Shown: positions 1 through 8,951, counted from the first letter of the stretch. The stretch is DNA of 27,083 bases from JBDSGC01 sp046594105 (GCA_046594105.1 JBKJQB010000172.1:1-27083); one strand, 5' to 3'. Made by a program: numbers and translations. Notes: generated from the letters alone by a model not told the origin.

Positions 1-1
1 A

Positions 2-832
2 TCTGAGCTGCGCACAGCCGTCGCCGGGATCGGAAACGTTCTGGAAGACGCCGAGGTGCGGACTTCGGAGACGGCACCGGGACATGGAATGATGCTTCTT
101 GGCAGGAGCGCGTGGGATTCCACGTCGAGGTGGACGGTTCGGCGCGAACTGGAACAACCCGTTTCCATCCGGATCCGCAGCCGCGACGCGAAGAAGCTCG
201 TCTTCGACTATCAGAGTCCGAACCCGGCGAACTACGTTTCCGCGGAGTGGGAATGGAACGGCCGCAACTATGGCGGTCAGGGACACCTGAACGGTTCGAA
301 CTCCGGCTCGGCAACCGTTTTTGCAGGAACACTCCTTGCGCCGATCTTCGCGCGATGGGCCTGGGAGAGCGGTCGTCTCGGGCCTTTCCAGGCCAGGACC
401 CGCATCTTGCTCATCGAGGAGAATCGCCAGCGAACCAGCACCGTGGTCTGGACGGAACCTGCCATCAGCGCGGCAGCGGCGCTTCCCTTCAGCATGTTAG
501 GAACTCTGCGCCCATCACCCAACGGACAGCTCACCTGCGATTTTTCTCTGCCGGCCGCCTTGAAGACCGCCCAGAGCAGACTCACGATCGAGATCGATTT
601 CACCCTTCGCGCGAAACAGGTGACCGTGGCCGGTCCCGGGGGAAAGGTGACCGCAGTGCTCTCGAGCGAGGTTCTGAACTTGGGAAGGGCGTCCTACCTC
701 ATCCCGCTGCATTCGCTGAGTGAGATCGCGCCCGACGGAGGCATCGTCACCGTGACCGTGGACCGGGCCGAAAAAGACGTCTCGTGGTCGCCGCAGGTGC
801 GGCTGGAACTGAGGAGAAACGCTCATGAGTGA
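2..832 (+). CDS. Hypothetical protein, 5' end beyond the window
   Basis: The frame is open from the left edge with no convincing start inside the window, so this is the C-terminal part (about 276 codons) of a longer protein. A GTG at 56 is possible, but the reading upstream of it looks equally protein-like. The visible part has no recognised domain. It contains short hydrophobic stretches around the Ala-rich segment near 465-510 and beta-rich sequence toward the end. Its stop overlaps the ATG of the ABC ATPase by 8 bases (ATGAGTGA), so it is translationally coupled to the transporter and probably belongs to the same operon. It could be a substrate-related or accessory protein of that ABC system; this is inference from position only. 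Confidence 0.6.
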   Translation, partial: SELRTAVAGIGNVLEDAEVRTSETAPGHGMMLLGRSAWDSTSRWTVRRELEQPVSIRIRSRDAKKLVFDYQSPNPANYVSAEWEWNGRNYGGQGHLNGSNSGSATVFAGTLLAPIFARWAWESGRLGPFQARTRILLIEENRQRTSTVVWTEPAISAAAALPFSMLGTLRPSPNGQLTCDFSLPAALKTAQSRLTIEIDFTLRAKQVTVAGPGGKVTAVLSSEVLNLGRASYLIPLHSLSEIAPDGGIVTVTVDRAEKDVSWSPQVRLELRRNAHE

Positions 833-1760
833 GACTGCCATCGTCGGCGAGAATCTGCTCAAACGGTACGGGAACGTCACCGCACTGCGCGACACATCCT
901 TCACCGTGACCAAAGGGACGATCACCGGCTTCATCGGTCGCAATGGCGCAGGGAAAACCACCACGCTCAAAATCGTCTCCACGCTGATGCGGCCCGACGA
1001 CGGCGTGTGCCGGGTGTTCGGTCTCGATGTCCGGGAGCACGCCTACGAGATCCGCCGTCGCATCGGATTTCTGCCGGATTCCTTCGAGCTCCCCTGGTCG
1101 CTCACCCTGCGCGAGTACCTCGACATCTTTGCCGACCTCTATGACATCCGGCGCAGTGACCGCGCTCGCCGTATCGATACGGCCATCCAGCTCACACGGA
1201 CCGAGGATCTGGCCGATCGCCGGTTGAACGCTCTCTCCCGCGGCGAACAGCAGCGCGTGGGCCTGGCCCGGGCCCTGATTCACAATCCCGACCTTTTGTT
1301 GCTCGACGAGCCGGCGGCCGGCCTCGATCCTCACGCGCGGGTGGAGTTGAAAGAGCTCCTTCGCCTTTTGCGGGAACGGGGAAAGACCGTGTTCCTTTCC
1401 TCCCACGTGCTGGCGGACCTCGAGGAGATCTGCGACGAGCTGGTGGTGATCAAAGCGGGCAACGTGATCTTTTCCGGCGACATCGCCGGGTTCCGCCGCC
1501 AGATGCGCTCCACCACCCGCTGGCGCGTGACCACCCTCGGCGGACAGATCACCCTTCCCGGCAACGCGTCGGGAGAGGTGGTGGCCCGTTCGGCAAACTC
1601 GCTGGACTTCGAAGGGGATCTCTCCCCCGCCGAGCGCGCCCGCTGGATCGCCGAGCTGGTATCGAGAGGGGTTTCTGTCTGCGAAGTGAGCCCCCAGCGG
1701 ACCACGCTCGAGCAGGAGTTCGCCAAAGCGGTCGAGGAAGAAGAGGAGGTGGAGGCATGA
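825..1760 (+). CDS. ABC transporter ATP-binding protein
   Basis: A 311-residue ATPase of the ABC-2/NatA-like type that would power export through the two permeases downstream. Walker A is GRNGAGKTT at about 38-46. The signature is LSRGEQQRVGLARAL. Walker B is LLLLDEPAAGLD, followed by the switch His in FLSSH. The C-terminal 90 residues after the nucleotide-binding domain are the variable tail usual in this subfamily, and they end in a Glu-rich run. The ATG overlaps the end of the upstream hypothetical gene, and the stop overlaps the permease start by four bases (ATGA), so the genes are tightly coupled. The substrate cannot be told from sequence. Confidence 0.95.
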   Translation: MSETAIVGENLLKRYGNVTALRDTSFTVTKGTITGFIGRNGAGKTTTLKIVSTLMRPDDGVCRVFGLDVREHAYEIRRRIGFLPDSFELPWSLTLREYLDIFADLYDIRRSDRARRIDTAIQLTRTEDLADRRLNALSRGEQQRVGLARALIHNPDLLLLDEPAAGLDPHARVELKELLRLLRERGKTVFLSSHVLADLEEICDELVVIKAGNVIFSGDIAGFRRQMRSTTRWRVTTLGGQITLPGNASGEVVARSANSLDFEGDLSPAERARWIAELVSRGVSVCEVSPQRTTLEQEFAKAVEEEEEVEA

Positions 1761-2410
1761 TCGCCCTACTTCGCTACGCCATTCTAAGGAGCGCCCGGGA
1801 GAAGTTTCTCTTCGCTCTCCTCCTGGCGCCCTCCGTGATGCTCCTCTCTCCGCTCCTTGCCATCAGCGCAGTTTCGCTGGCGAGAGGTCAGGCGGCGTAT
1901 CCGATGTCCTTCGACGCGCGGATCTCCCCCGCTGCGGCCGCCTTGATGGGTGGGGAGATCGCCATGGCCATGGCATCACTGGCCGCAGGTGCAGGCGGCT
2001 TCTGGATTTTCCGACGGGAGATGGCCAATCGCAGCGTCAGCTTCTTTCTCCTCGCCGCGCGGCCGCAGGCGGTCGCTTTCGCCGCGACCATCTATGGGTT
2101 TCTGGCTGGGATGACCGCATCGTTGATTGTCATGTCCGGTCTTGCCGCGCTGACCCATCATTGGCCGGCGAGCGGACGAGTCTTTCTGGTAGCGATGGTT
2201 TCCTCGCTGGCCACCAGCGCCATGGGGACGCTCCTGGTAACGATCTCCAGCGACGAGTCGATGCTGCTTCCCGTCTTTGGCGGTTCCTGCGTGATTGCCG
2301 TCTCTCTGATGAGCGCGAAGACGCCTGCCGCGCTACCAGCGGCCGTCGTGGCCATCCTGCTCTTTGCAGTGTCCTCTTCCCTTCTGTTGAGGTGGCGATG
2401 CCCTGTCTAG
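1757..2410 (+). CDS. ABC transporter permease subunit, first of two
   Basis: A 217-residue, strongly hydrophobic protein with about six predicted membrane segments (roughly 18-41, 62-84, 104-130, 141-162, 171-187 and 192-212). That number and the gene order suit a membrane subunit of an ABC-2 type exporter. No soluble domain or sequence motif fixes the substrate. The start is set by the four-base ATGA overlap with the ATPase gene. The 3' end overlaps the next permease by 13 bases. Two different, diverged permeases behind one ATPase suggest a heterodimeric channel (inference). Confidence 0.8.
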   Translation: MIALLRYAILRSAREKFLFALLLAPSVMLLSPLLAISAVSLARGQAAYPMSFDARISPAAAALMGGEIAMAMASLAAGAGGFWIFRREMANRSVSFFLLAARPQAVAFAATIYGFLAGMTASLIVMSGLAALTHHWPASGRVFLVAMVSSLATSAMGTLLVTISSDESMLLPVFGGSCVIAVSLMSAKTPAALPAAVVAILLFAVSSSLLLRWRCPV

Positions 2411-3204
2411 CCGTTGCGCGGTACCGCATCCTGACTTCGATCCGGTCGGCAAACTGGGTGTTCGGAGTCTCCCTCGTCGCGGTGTTGCTGCTGTACGACA
2501 CCGTATTGATGATGGTCCGCCCACCAGGAGTTGCAGCCATTGGCGGGTCCATCTTCACCTCCGAGAGCGTCTTCCGCCAGGCTCCCGAGTTCACGCTGTC
2601 GTCTGCGGCAATGTTCGCGCTGCTCGCGTTCGTGATGCACCTTTTCATCATGGTCGCCGCGTGCATGCTGTTCGGAGCGAATCGCAGAAAGTCTGAGACC
2701 GCCTTGACCGCGGACCTCATGGACACCGCGCCGATCACGCCCTCGGCCCGCTTCTGGGGAGATGCGCTGGGGATCTTCGCGTCTGCCATGATCGTTCACC
2801 TCTGCATCCTCCCGTTGCTGGCCATGGCCATCGTGCTCAGCCCCCTCGGACTGACCGCCTTCTTCTCGTTCGAGCTCCTCATCATCACCGCCCTTCTCCT
2901 GGCCAGCACGGCCGCGTCGTGGAAGTTGCGAGCCGAAAACTCGCGCTGGGCGCACACCCGCATGATGCGGAGCGGTGCCCTCTTCACCATCGCCCTGATC
3001 ATCATCCTGATCTCGAACAGCCGCTGGGAGGACCTCCGGGACACCGCCTTCATGTGCCTCAACGAGCCGTCTTCCCAGAGATGGGCGCTGGTCATGGGGA
3101 CGATCAACAACCCGCCATTGATGTTCTCCTGGCTGTTCCTGTTGTACGCCGGTTTCATGACGTTCTATTACCTGCATGGCGTGCGCTCGCACGCGCAACG
3201 TTAG
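2398..3204 (+). CDS. ABC transporter permease subunit, second of two
   Basis: A 268-residue multi-pass membrane protein with hydrophobic segments at roughly 19-40, 72-95, 121-150, 152-178, 195-214 and 238-262. The ATG at 2398 is chosen because it overlaps the preceding permease by 13 bases, follows a GAGGTGG-like ribosome site, and begins a sensible N-terminus (MPCLAVARYRILTS). The frame is open farther upstream, but that part is a shadow of the first permease. It is probably the partner half of the same ABC exporter. It is the last gene of the operon; 172 bases separate it from the kinase gene. Confidence 0.8.
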   Translation: MPCLAVARYRILTSIRSANWVFGVSLVAVLLLYDTVLMMVRPPGVAAIGGSIFTSESVFRQAPEFTLSSAAMFALLAFVMHLFIMVAACMLFGANRRKSETALTADLMDTAPITPSARFWGDALGIFASAMIVHLCILPLLAMAIVLSPLGLTAFFSFELLIITALLLASTAASWKLRAENSRWAHTRMMRSGALFTIALIIILISNSRWEDLRDTAFMCLNEPSSQRWALVMGTINNPPLMFSWLFLLYAGFMTFYYLHGVRSHAQR

Positions 3205-3376
3205 GAAGGATGGCAATGTCGGGTTCACGACCAATCACACCGCGGCACCGGGATCTTCCTGCTTCGATGACGCCGTGGGGGCCCTCGCCGGTGCGCGCCA
3301 GCAAACATTCGATCCAGACATTGGCCGAAATCAGGCCAGACCAGCTCGCCGGCCGCGCCGGCCACCGGAGACCGTC

Positions 3377-4477
<1,101 letters not shown>

Positions 4478-4526
4478 AAGCCGTTGGTTCCCATACGCAG
4501 CCTCACCGTCCGGCCCATCGATCCGC

Positions 4527-4532
4527 GATAAT
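4527..4532 (+). promoter_or_regulatory. -10-like element for a leaderless start (winged-helix/FHA gene)
   Basis: GATAAT followed by G, ending 8 bases before the GTG start at 4541. Transcription would begin at or next to the start codon. No clear -35 hexamer is visible. Confidence 0.45.
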
Positions 4533-4540
4533 GCCCAGCG

Positions 4541-5197
4541 GTGAGCCTGACCTTCGACCGCTTCGTGTTCGACTCCGAAAGGCGCGCGCTGCTGGACGGC
4601 TCGCAACCGGTCCATCTCTCTCCGAAAGCTTTTCGCCTGCTCGAAGTGCTGGTCAGCCACAGTCCCCGCGCTCTGTCGAAGGACGAACTACAGGAACAGG
4701 TATGGCCGCAGACCTTCGTCGAGGAATCGAATCTCGCCGGTCTGGTCAAGGAATTGCGCTCCGCGCTCCGCGACGATGTCCGCAACCCGCGCTTCATCCG
4801 CACCGTCCGCGCGTTCGGGTACGCATTCTGTTGTGAACTGTCGGGGGCGCCCAGACCGAAAGAGTCCACCCGCAGCGCCATCGTCGTGTTTCAAGGAGAT
4901 GAGCTTTCGCTTTATGAGGGGGCCAACGTGCTGGGACGGGACGCCACCGCCGACGTTCAGGTCGACGACGTCACCGTCTCCCGCCGCCACGCCTGCATCA
5001 CCGTGCGCAGCGACAGCGCCAGCATCGAAGACCTCGACAGCAAGAACGGAACGTTTCTGGAGGGCGCAAAGCTCGCAGGCACCGCCCCATTGCTGGAGGG
5101 ACAGACCATCGTCCTCGGCGACGCCCGGTTGATCTTCAAACGCGGCGCTCTCTCCGGCTCGACGGTAACCCTTCACGGAACCGCCCGGAACGACTAG
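4541..5197 (+). CDS. OmpR-type winged-helix plus FHA domain protein
   Basis: A 218-residue two-domain protein. Residues 1-100 are an OmpR/PhoB-type (CadC-like) DNA-binding winged helix, with the typical LSPKAFRLLEVLV helix and the ending FIRTVRAFGYAF. Residues 112-200 are an FHA phosphothreonine-binding domain with Gly132-Arg133, Ser147-Arg-Arg-His150 and Asn169-Gly-Thr171. There is no receiver domain and no membrane segment. It looks like a transcription factor that reads a phosphothreonine signal, and the kinase encoded 63 bases upstream is the obvious candidate to write it. GTG at 4541 is the only usable start because a stop codon lies in frame at 4529. The start has a -10-like GATAAT eight bases before it and no ribosome site. 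Confidence 0.9.
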   Translation: MSLTFDRFVFDSERRALLDGSQPVHLSPKAFRLLEVLVSHSPRALSKDELQEQVWPQTFVEESNLAGLVKELRSALRDDVRNPRFIRTVRAFGYAFCCELSGAPRPKESTRSAIVVFQGDELSLYEGANVLGRDATADVQVDDVTVSRRHACITVRSDSASIEDLDSKNGTFLEGAKLAGTAPLLEGQTIVLGDARLIFKRGALSGSTVTLHGTARND

Positions 5198-5200
5198 CCG

Positions 5201-5217
5201 GGCCGGCACGGCCGGCC
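5201..5217 (+). other. GC-rich hairpin after the winged-helix/FHA gene
   Basis: A perfect 7-bp inverted repeat (GGCCGGC and GCCGGCC around an ACG loop) starts 3 bases after the stop codon. It has no T-tract, so it may be only a transcript-end stabiliser. Confidence 0.3.
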
Positions 5218-5311
5218 GCGCTGGTTGCCCAAGGCTCCGCCAGGATCACGCTCCAAAACGTTCTGACGCGCAGGCTCTAGGTGGCGGACCCGTTTGAATG
5301 CCGGTGAGCCG

Positions 5312-5317
5312 TAGAAT
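5312..5317 (+). promoter_or_regulatory. -10-like element for a leaderless start (small membrane protein)
   Basis: TAGAAT followed by G, ending 6 bases before the ATG at 5324, with no Shine-Dalgarno sequence in the gap. It matches the other start-proximal hexamers in this window. Confidence 0.45.
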
Positions 5318-5323
5318 GCCGAT

Positions 5324-5545
5324 ATGAAACCCTTATTCATGGTCGGAATCGTCCTTCTCGTCGTGGGCGTGGCTTCTCTATTCATCGCCATTCCGCAACG
5401 CCAGCGCCATGGCGTGGAAGCGGGAGGCTTGTCGATCGGAGTCGAAACGGTCGACCGCCAGAAAGTGCATCCCGCGATCAGCGCCGTCCTGATCGCCGGC
5501 GGCGTGGCGCTCATGATCGCCGGGAAGGGTCGCGGCCAGCGCTGA
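5324..5545 (+). CDS. Small two-helix membrane protein (DUF3185-like)
   Basis: A 73-residue protein with two hydrophobic helices (about 4-23 and 51-67) joined by a polar loop containing GGLSIGVETVDRQKVHP. This layout of a short N-terminal helix, an extracytoplasmic or cytoplasmic loop and a C-terminal helix ending in basic residues resembles the small DUF3185-type proteins; I assign it on overall pattern, not on a diagnostic motif. Its function is unknown. It stands alone with its own -10-like element and is convergent with the NmrA-family gene. The complementary strand is also open here, but without protein-like composition. Confidence 0.7.
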   Translation: MKPLFMVGIVLLVVGVASLFIAIPQRQRHGVEAGGLSIGVETVDRQKVHPAISAVLIAGGVALMIAGKGRGQR

Positions 5546-5625
5546 CGAACGCCTGCCCCGGCGAGCCCACGGACAAGGCCTTCGGCGCCTGCGCACCGTT
5601 CCAACACTGACGGGTCGACTCGGTG

Positions 5626-6498
5626 TCAGGACTCCTGCTGTGTCCACGCGCGGGCGTTCTCGCGCGCGTAGTCTTCAAACTTCCGCGGCTCGCGGCCGAG
5701 GATCTTCCGCGTCTGCGTCAGATCGTCGATGGTCGCGGCAAGCCCCTGGCGCTGAAAAAAGTCATACATGATCCGGAAGTCGTCGACCATCCAACCAGGC
5801 AGTCCCTGTTTGGCCTGTTTCTCCCACGCATCGAGATCGTTTCCGCCGTAATGAATCTCCTTGCCCAGCGCCTGACCCCAGATCGAAGCAGTCTGGCTTC
5901 CGGTGAGCGCATCGGGACCGACCAGCGCATAGCGTTTGCCGGCATGTCCCGTTTGCGTCAGCGCATTGGCCACCGCCTCGGCGATGTCGCGCGAGTCCAC
6001 GCGCGAGAGTCCCAGGTCGCCGAAAGGCTGCGGATAGACGCCGTAGTCGAGCATGGCCTGCCGGAACCAGACATCGTTCTGATAGAAATTGTTCGGCATG
6101 ATGAAGGTGTACGGGATGCCGCTCTTCTCGATGGCAGCCTGGATCTCGATCTTCGACTGGAAGTGCGGCGCCTGCGGGCACTTCTCCACGTCATGCACCG
6201 ACATGAAGACGATGTGGCGGACGCCGGCCGCCTTGGCCGCCTCCACCGCGCGGATTCCCTCCTGCCCTTCGGTCTCGCTGATCGGCGTGAGGAGAAAGAC
6301 TTTGTCCACTCCCTTCATGGCCCGGTCGAGAGACGCTCGATCGTCGAGATTACCGACCACGCCGTGCGCGGGTTTCGGCAGTCCTTTCGCTTTTTCCTCG
6401 GATCGAACCAGCACCCGAACGTCTTCCCCCCGGGCAATGAGCTGACGGACCACTTCACTGCCGACCGTTCCGGTTCCACCTGTAACCAATATGGGCAT
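5626..6498 (-). CDS. NmrA-family NAD(P)-binding oxidoreductase-like protein
   Basis: A 290-residue atypical short-chain dehydrogenase of the NmrA/NAD(P)H-binding group. The N-terminus holds the dinucleotide motif TGGTGTVG at 6-13 on a Rossmann fold, followed by VRVLVRSEEKAKGLP and a VVGNLDD segment typical of the second strand-turn. There is no classical YxxxK catalytic pair, so it may be a redox sensor or a quinone/isoflavone-reductase-like enzyme. The ATG at 6498 is chosen because the Rossmann fold starts directly there and a GGGGGGTG stretch precedes it. The upstream frame extension lacks protein character. Its promoter region carries a tandem repeat (see 6508-6542), so it may be controlled by a repressor. 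Confidence 0.88.
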   Translation of the reverse strand: MPILVTGGTGTVGSEVVRQLIARGEDVRVLVRSEEKAKGLPKPAHGVVGNLDDRASLDRAMKGVDKVFLLTPISETEGQEGIRAVEAAKAAGVRHIVFMSVHDVEKCPQAPHFQSKIEIQAAIEKSGIPYTFIMPNNFYQNDVWFRQAMLDYGVYPQPFGDLGLSRVDSRDIAEAVANALTQTGHAGKRYALVGPDALTGSQTASIWGQALGKEIHYGGNDLDAWEKQAKQGLPGWMVDDFRIMYDFFQRQGLAATIDDLTQTRKILGREPRKFEDYARENARAWTQQES

Positions 6499-6507
6499 GA
6501 CACCCCC

Positions 6508-6542
6508 CGATGCGCGATGCGCGAATTGCGATGCGCGAATTG
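6508..6542. repeat. Tandem 14-base repeat over the NmrA-gene promoter
   Basis: CGATGCGCGAATTG occurs twice back to back (6515-6528 and 6529-6542), and a partial copy (CGATGCGC, 6508-6515) precedes them. It lies between the predicted -10 of the NmrA-family gene and its start codon, where a repressor operator would sit. Confidence 0.6.
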
Positions 6543-6544
6543 TA
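6539..6544 (-). promoter_or_regulatory. Predicted -10 box of the NmrA-family gene
   Basis: On the minus strand TACAAT (5 of 6 to TATAAT) lies 40 bases before the start codon. A weak TTCGAA sits 17 bases upstream as a possible -35. Confidence 0.45.
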
Positions 6545-6652
6545 TTGCGGCCGTCGAGATCTTCGAAAGGGAGTTTCGAAACCCGGCTCCGGTTCGATCC
6601 TCGACCCGGTTCTGCGTCATCATGCGCGCCGCATCTTCCGGGGGAACGACCG

Positions 6653-7501
6653 ATGGCACCCATGCTGGCACGCCGCACCATGACTCTGGTGGCAGGAAAC
6701 GAAACGACGCTTCACATCGACACTTCCTTCCGTCGCGGCCGCCGCGGTGAGACGGCCCGGCTTCTTCAGGAGTGGCTCTGTCTCAACCACTATGACGTGA
6801 TGATCGATGGCCAGTTTGGCTATGCCACCGAGCAGGCCGTCAAGGACTTTCAAGGTGGAACGGGCGTGCTGCCGGTCACCGGTGAGGTCGACCCGCAGAC
6901 CTACGCAATGCTGACCCGGACGATGGCTGAGGCGTTGCGACGGATCGATCCTCCTCGAACGGCCACCATGGGGCAGATGGTCGCGGCGTACGCACTGCAG
7001 CACCTGCGCAATCATGCACGGGAGGTGGGCGGACAGAATCGCGGCCCATGGGTCCGGCTGTATCTCCACGGCGACCAGCGCCCTCGAGATCTGAAACTGC
7101 CGGCGGGGCAGAGCGCGTGGTGCGCGGGTTTCGTCAGCACGGTGGTCGGTCAGGCGGCGGCGACGCTGGAGACCGACCCTCCGATCGAGTACCACACCAA
7201 CTGCCATCGTCTGGCGGAGGATGCCATCCGCCAAAAGCGATTCGTCAGCGGGGAGAAAGCCATGCGCGACCTCTCGCGCGTCCCCACCGGCAGCCTGCTG
7301 CTGCTGCGGCGCGGCGGCAAACGCGACGAGTGGCATCACACCGGCGTGGTGACGCAGGCCCTGCCGAAGTTCGTGCGCACCATCGAAGGAAACTCGGCGT
7401 ACACCACCGACGACGTCCCCTCCGGCCACTCGGTATGCCGGCAGATGAGGTCCTACGGCAGTCTCGATTTCATCGTGCTCGACGGACCGGCGAAGAAGTA
7501 G
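6653..7501 (+). CDS. Peptidoglycan-binding protein with CHAP/NlpC-like C-terminal domain
   Basis: A 282-residue protein. Residues 24-92 are a PG_binding_1 domain (RRGRRGETARLLQEWL, DGQFGYATEQAVKDFQ, GEVDPQTYAML). Residues 105-280 resemble the CHAP/TIGR02594-type cysteine peptidase or amidase fold: a candidate nucleophile Cys157 in WCAGFV, His228/His229 in WHHTGVV, and Glu245-Gly-Asn247 in TIEGNS. The predicted activity is cleavage of peptidoglycan peptide or amide bonds. No signal peptide is visible from either ATG 6653 or ATG 6680, which is unusual for a cell-wall enzyme; export could be by lysis or a non-Sec route, or the protein may be an endolysin relic. I prefer ATG 6653 because a GGGGGA stretch lies upstream. 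It is divergent from the NmrA-family gene. Confidence 0.85.
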   Translation: MAPMLARRTMTLVAGNETTLHIDTSFRRGRRGETARLLQEWLCLNHYDVMIDGQFGYATEQAVKDFQGGTGVLPVTGEVDPQTYAMLTRTMAEALRRIDPPRTATMGQMVAAYALQHLRNHAREVGGQNRGPWVRLYLHGDQRPRDLKLPAGQSAWCAGFVSTVVGQAAATLETDPPIEYHTNCHRLAEDAIRQKRFVSGEKAMRDLSRVPTGSLLLLRRGGKRDEWHHTGVVTQALPKFVRTIEGNSAYTTDDVPSGHSVCRQMRSYGSLDFIVLDGPAKK

Positions 7502-7645
7502 GCAGACACCGCGCAGATGCGATGGAACCGAGGATCGGCTGCCTTAGATAGGGGATCTCCCAAGAAACTCCCAGTTTTATGCAGGGTTGCGAGCGCGCCC
7601 GCTGATGGAATCAAAGGGTAGGAACCTCAAATCTGTCCGTGATCA

Positions 7646-7850
7646 GCCCGCGTCAGCGGGCGCAAGAATGTAGCCCCCGGCGCCAGCCGGGGGATTGCGG
7701 ACCCCAGTCAGAAGTGAGCCCGAGTAGCGGGCGACAGAAACGCTGTGGAAGCCGCTACCGGCAAAATGCCTGGACCAGTTTTGGGGGGCAGACCATCCAG
7801 CCGGCGCTACTGGGCGAGATCCCGGCCGGCAGGATGCCGGCGCTACGAAA
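7646..7850. repeat. Cluster of REP-type palindromes in a 392-base gene-free gap
   Basis: The gap 7502-7893 has no credible gene. It holds several hairpins: GCCCGC/GCGGGC at 7646-7661, CCCCCGGC/GCCGGGGG at 7674-7693, GCCCG/CGGGC at 7718-7732, and a unit at 7813-7850 with the core GCCGGCAGGATGCCGGCGCT. The last unit recurs at 23668-23704 and, inverted, at 26976-26999. The first part (7502-7645) shows nothing I can assign. Confidence 0.75.
7771..7795 (-). mobile_element. Solo insertion-sequence end (IS3-like), remnant
   Basis: Read on the minus strand, these 25 bases match the 26-base putative IS left end at 27013-27038 with two substitutions and one missing base (shared TGGTCTGC, CCCC, AAAACTGG, CCA). 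No transposase lies beside it, so it looks like a decayed or partial IS. It sits 17 bases from a REP of the same family that flanks the other copy. Confidence 0.5.
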
Positions 7851-7893
7851 GGCAATCTCCCACGTTGGGGATGAGGGCGCTGTTCGTGCCGCC

Positions 7894-8871
7894 TCAGCGA
7901 TCGATGGTGGCCATGGCCTTCTCGTTGTAACGCGGTCCGGCGATCGGCAGCGCGGCGGCGAGTTGCTCCGCCTCTGCAGGCGTCAGCGCGATCGACGCCG
8001 CCTCGACGTTCTCCTGGAGATAGATGCGCCGCTTCGTTCCCGGGATCGGAACGATGTCCTCCCCTTTGCTCAGCAGCCAGGCCAGCGCGACCTGTCCCGG
8101 CTTCACTCCCTTTTTCTCGGCAACCTCTCGCACCACCGACGCGGCGCGCATGTTGGCGTCGAAGTTCGCACCCTGCCAGCGCGGGTCATTTTTCCGGTAA
8201 TCGCCCTCCGGATACTCCTCGGCGCGCTGGACCTTGCCGGTCAGGAAACCGCGGCCCAGCGGGCTGAATGGTACGAGGCCGATCCCCAGCTCGCGCAGCG
8301 TCGGGATGATCCGCGGCTCAAGGTTCCGCTCCCACAGCGAGTACTCGCTCTGCAGCGCGGTGATCGGATGCACCGCATGCGCGCGCCGGATGGTTTTCTC
8401 CCCCGCTTCGGACAAGCCGAGGAACCGGACCTTCCCCTGGCGCACCAGCTCCGCCATCACGCCGACGACGTCTTCGATCGGCACTGATGGATCGACCCGG
8501 TGCTGATACAGCAGATCGATTCGATCGGTGCGCAGCCGCTTCAGCGATCCTTCCACCGCTTCCCGGATGTGCTCGGGGCGACTGTTCAGACCGTTCATCT
8601 TGCCGTCTTCGATCCGAAAACCGAACTTCGTGGCGATCACGATGGAATCGCGGCGGCCCTGCAACACGCGCCCCACCAGTTCCTCGTTGACGAAAGGACC
8701 GTACACCTCCGCCGTATCGAAGAAGGTGACCCCGAGCTCGATGGCCCGGCTCAACGTGGCCATCGACTCGCCCTCGTCGGCGACGCCGTACGACTGGCTC
8801 ATTCCCATACAGCCCAGGCCGATCGTCGAGACTTCCAGACCCTGACTTCCCAGTTTTCGTTTTTTCAGCAT
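7894..8871 (-). CDS. Aldo/keto reductase
   Basis: A 325-residue NADPH-dependent aldo/keto reductase, a cytosolic TIM-barrel enzyme that reduces carbonyl substrates; the specific substrate cannot be told. The catalytic tetrad is Asp52, Tyr57, Lys82 and His124, seen in FFDTAEVYG, ATKFGF and LLYQHR. The N-terminus KRKLGSQGLEVSTIGLGCMGMS is typical of the YakC/AKR13 subgroup, and PIPGTKRRIYLQEN near the C-terminus is the cofactor 2'-phosphate region. ATG at 8871 is preferred over the longer frame because GAGGAAG lies just upstream and homologous proteins begin here. It is divergent from the amidohydrolase gene, 93 bases apart. Confidence 0.95.
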   Translation of the reverse strand: MLKKRKLGSQGLEVSTIGLGCMGMSQSYGVADEGESMATLSRAIELGVTFFDTAEVYGPFVNEELVGRVLQGRRDSIVIATKFGFRIEDGKMNGLNSRPEHIREAVEGSLKRLRTDRIDLLYQHRVDPSVPIEDVVGVMAELVRQGKVRFLGLSEAGEKTIRRAHAVHPITALQSEYSLWERNLEPRIIPTLRELGIGLVPFSPLGRGFLTGKVQRAEEYPEGDYRKNDPRWQGANFDANMRAASVVREVAEKKGVKPGQVALAWLLSKGEDIVPIPGTKRRIYLQENVEAASIALTPAEAEQLAAALPIAGPRYNEKAMATIDR

Positions 8872-8951
8872 CGGCTTCCTCACACCGGATGGTATTCGGA
8901 TGTCATGCCCTTCTGTATTTTCTGGACCTTCCGCGAGCGAGCCCGGCGGGG

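Noticed and set aside
3176..3376. Upstream extension of the kinase frame
   Set aside because: The zinc ribbon starts at 3377 with GGAG before it; the extension overlaps the permease end and has no domain character.
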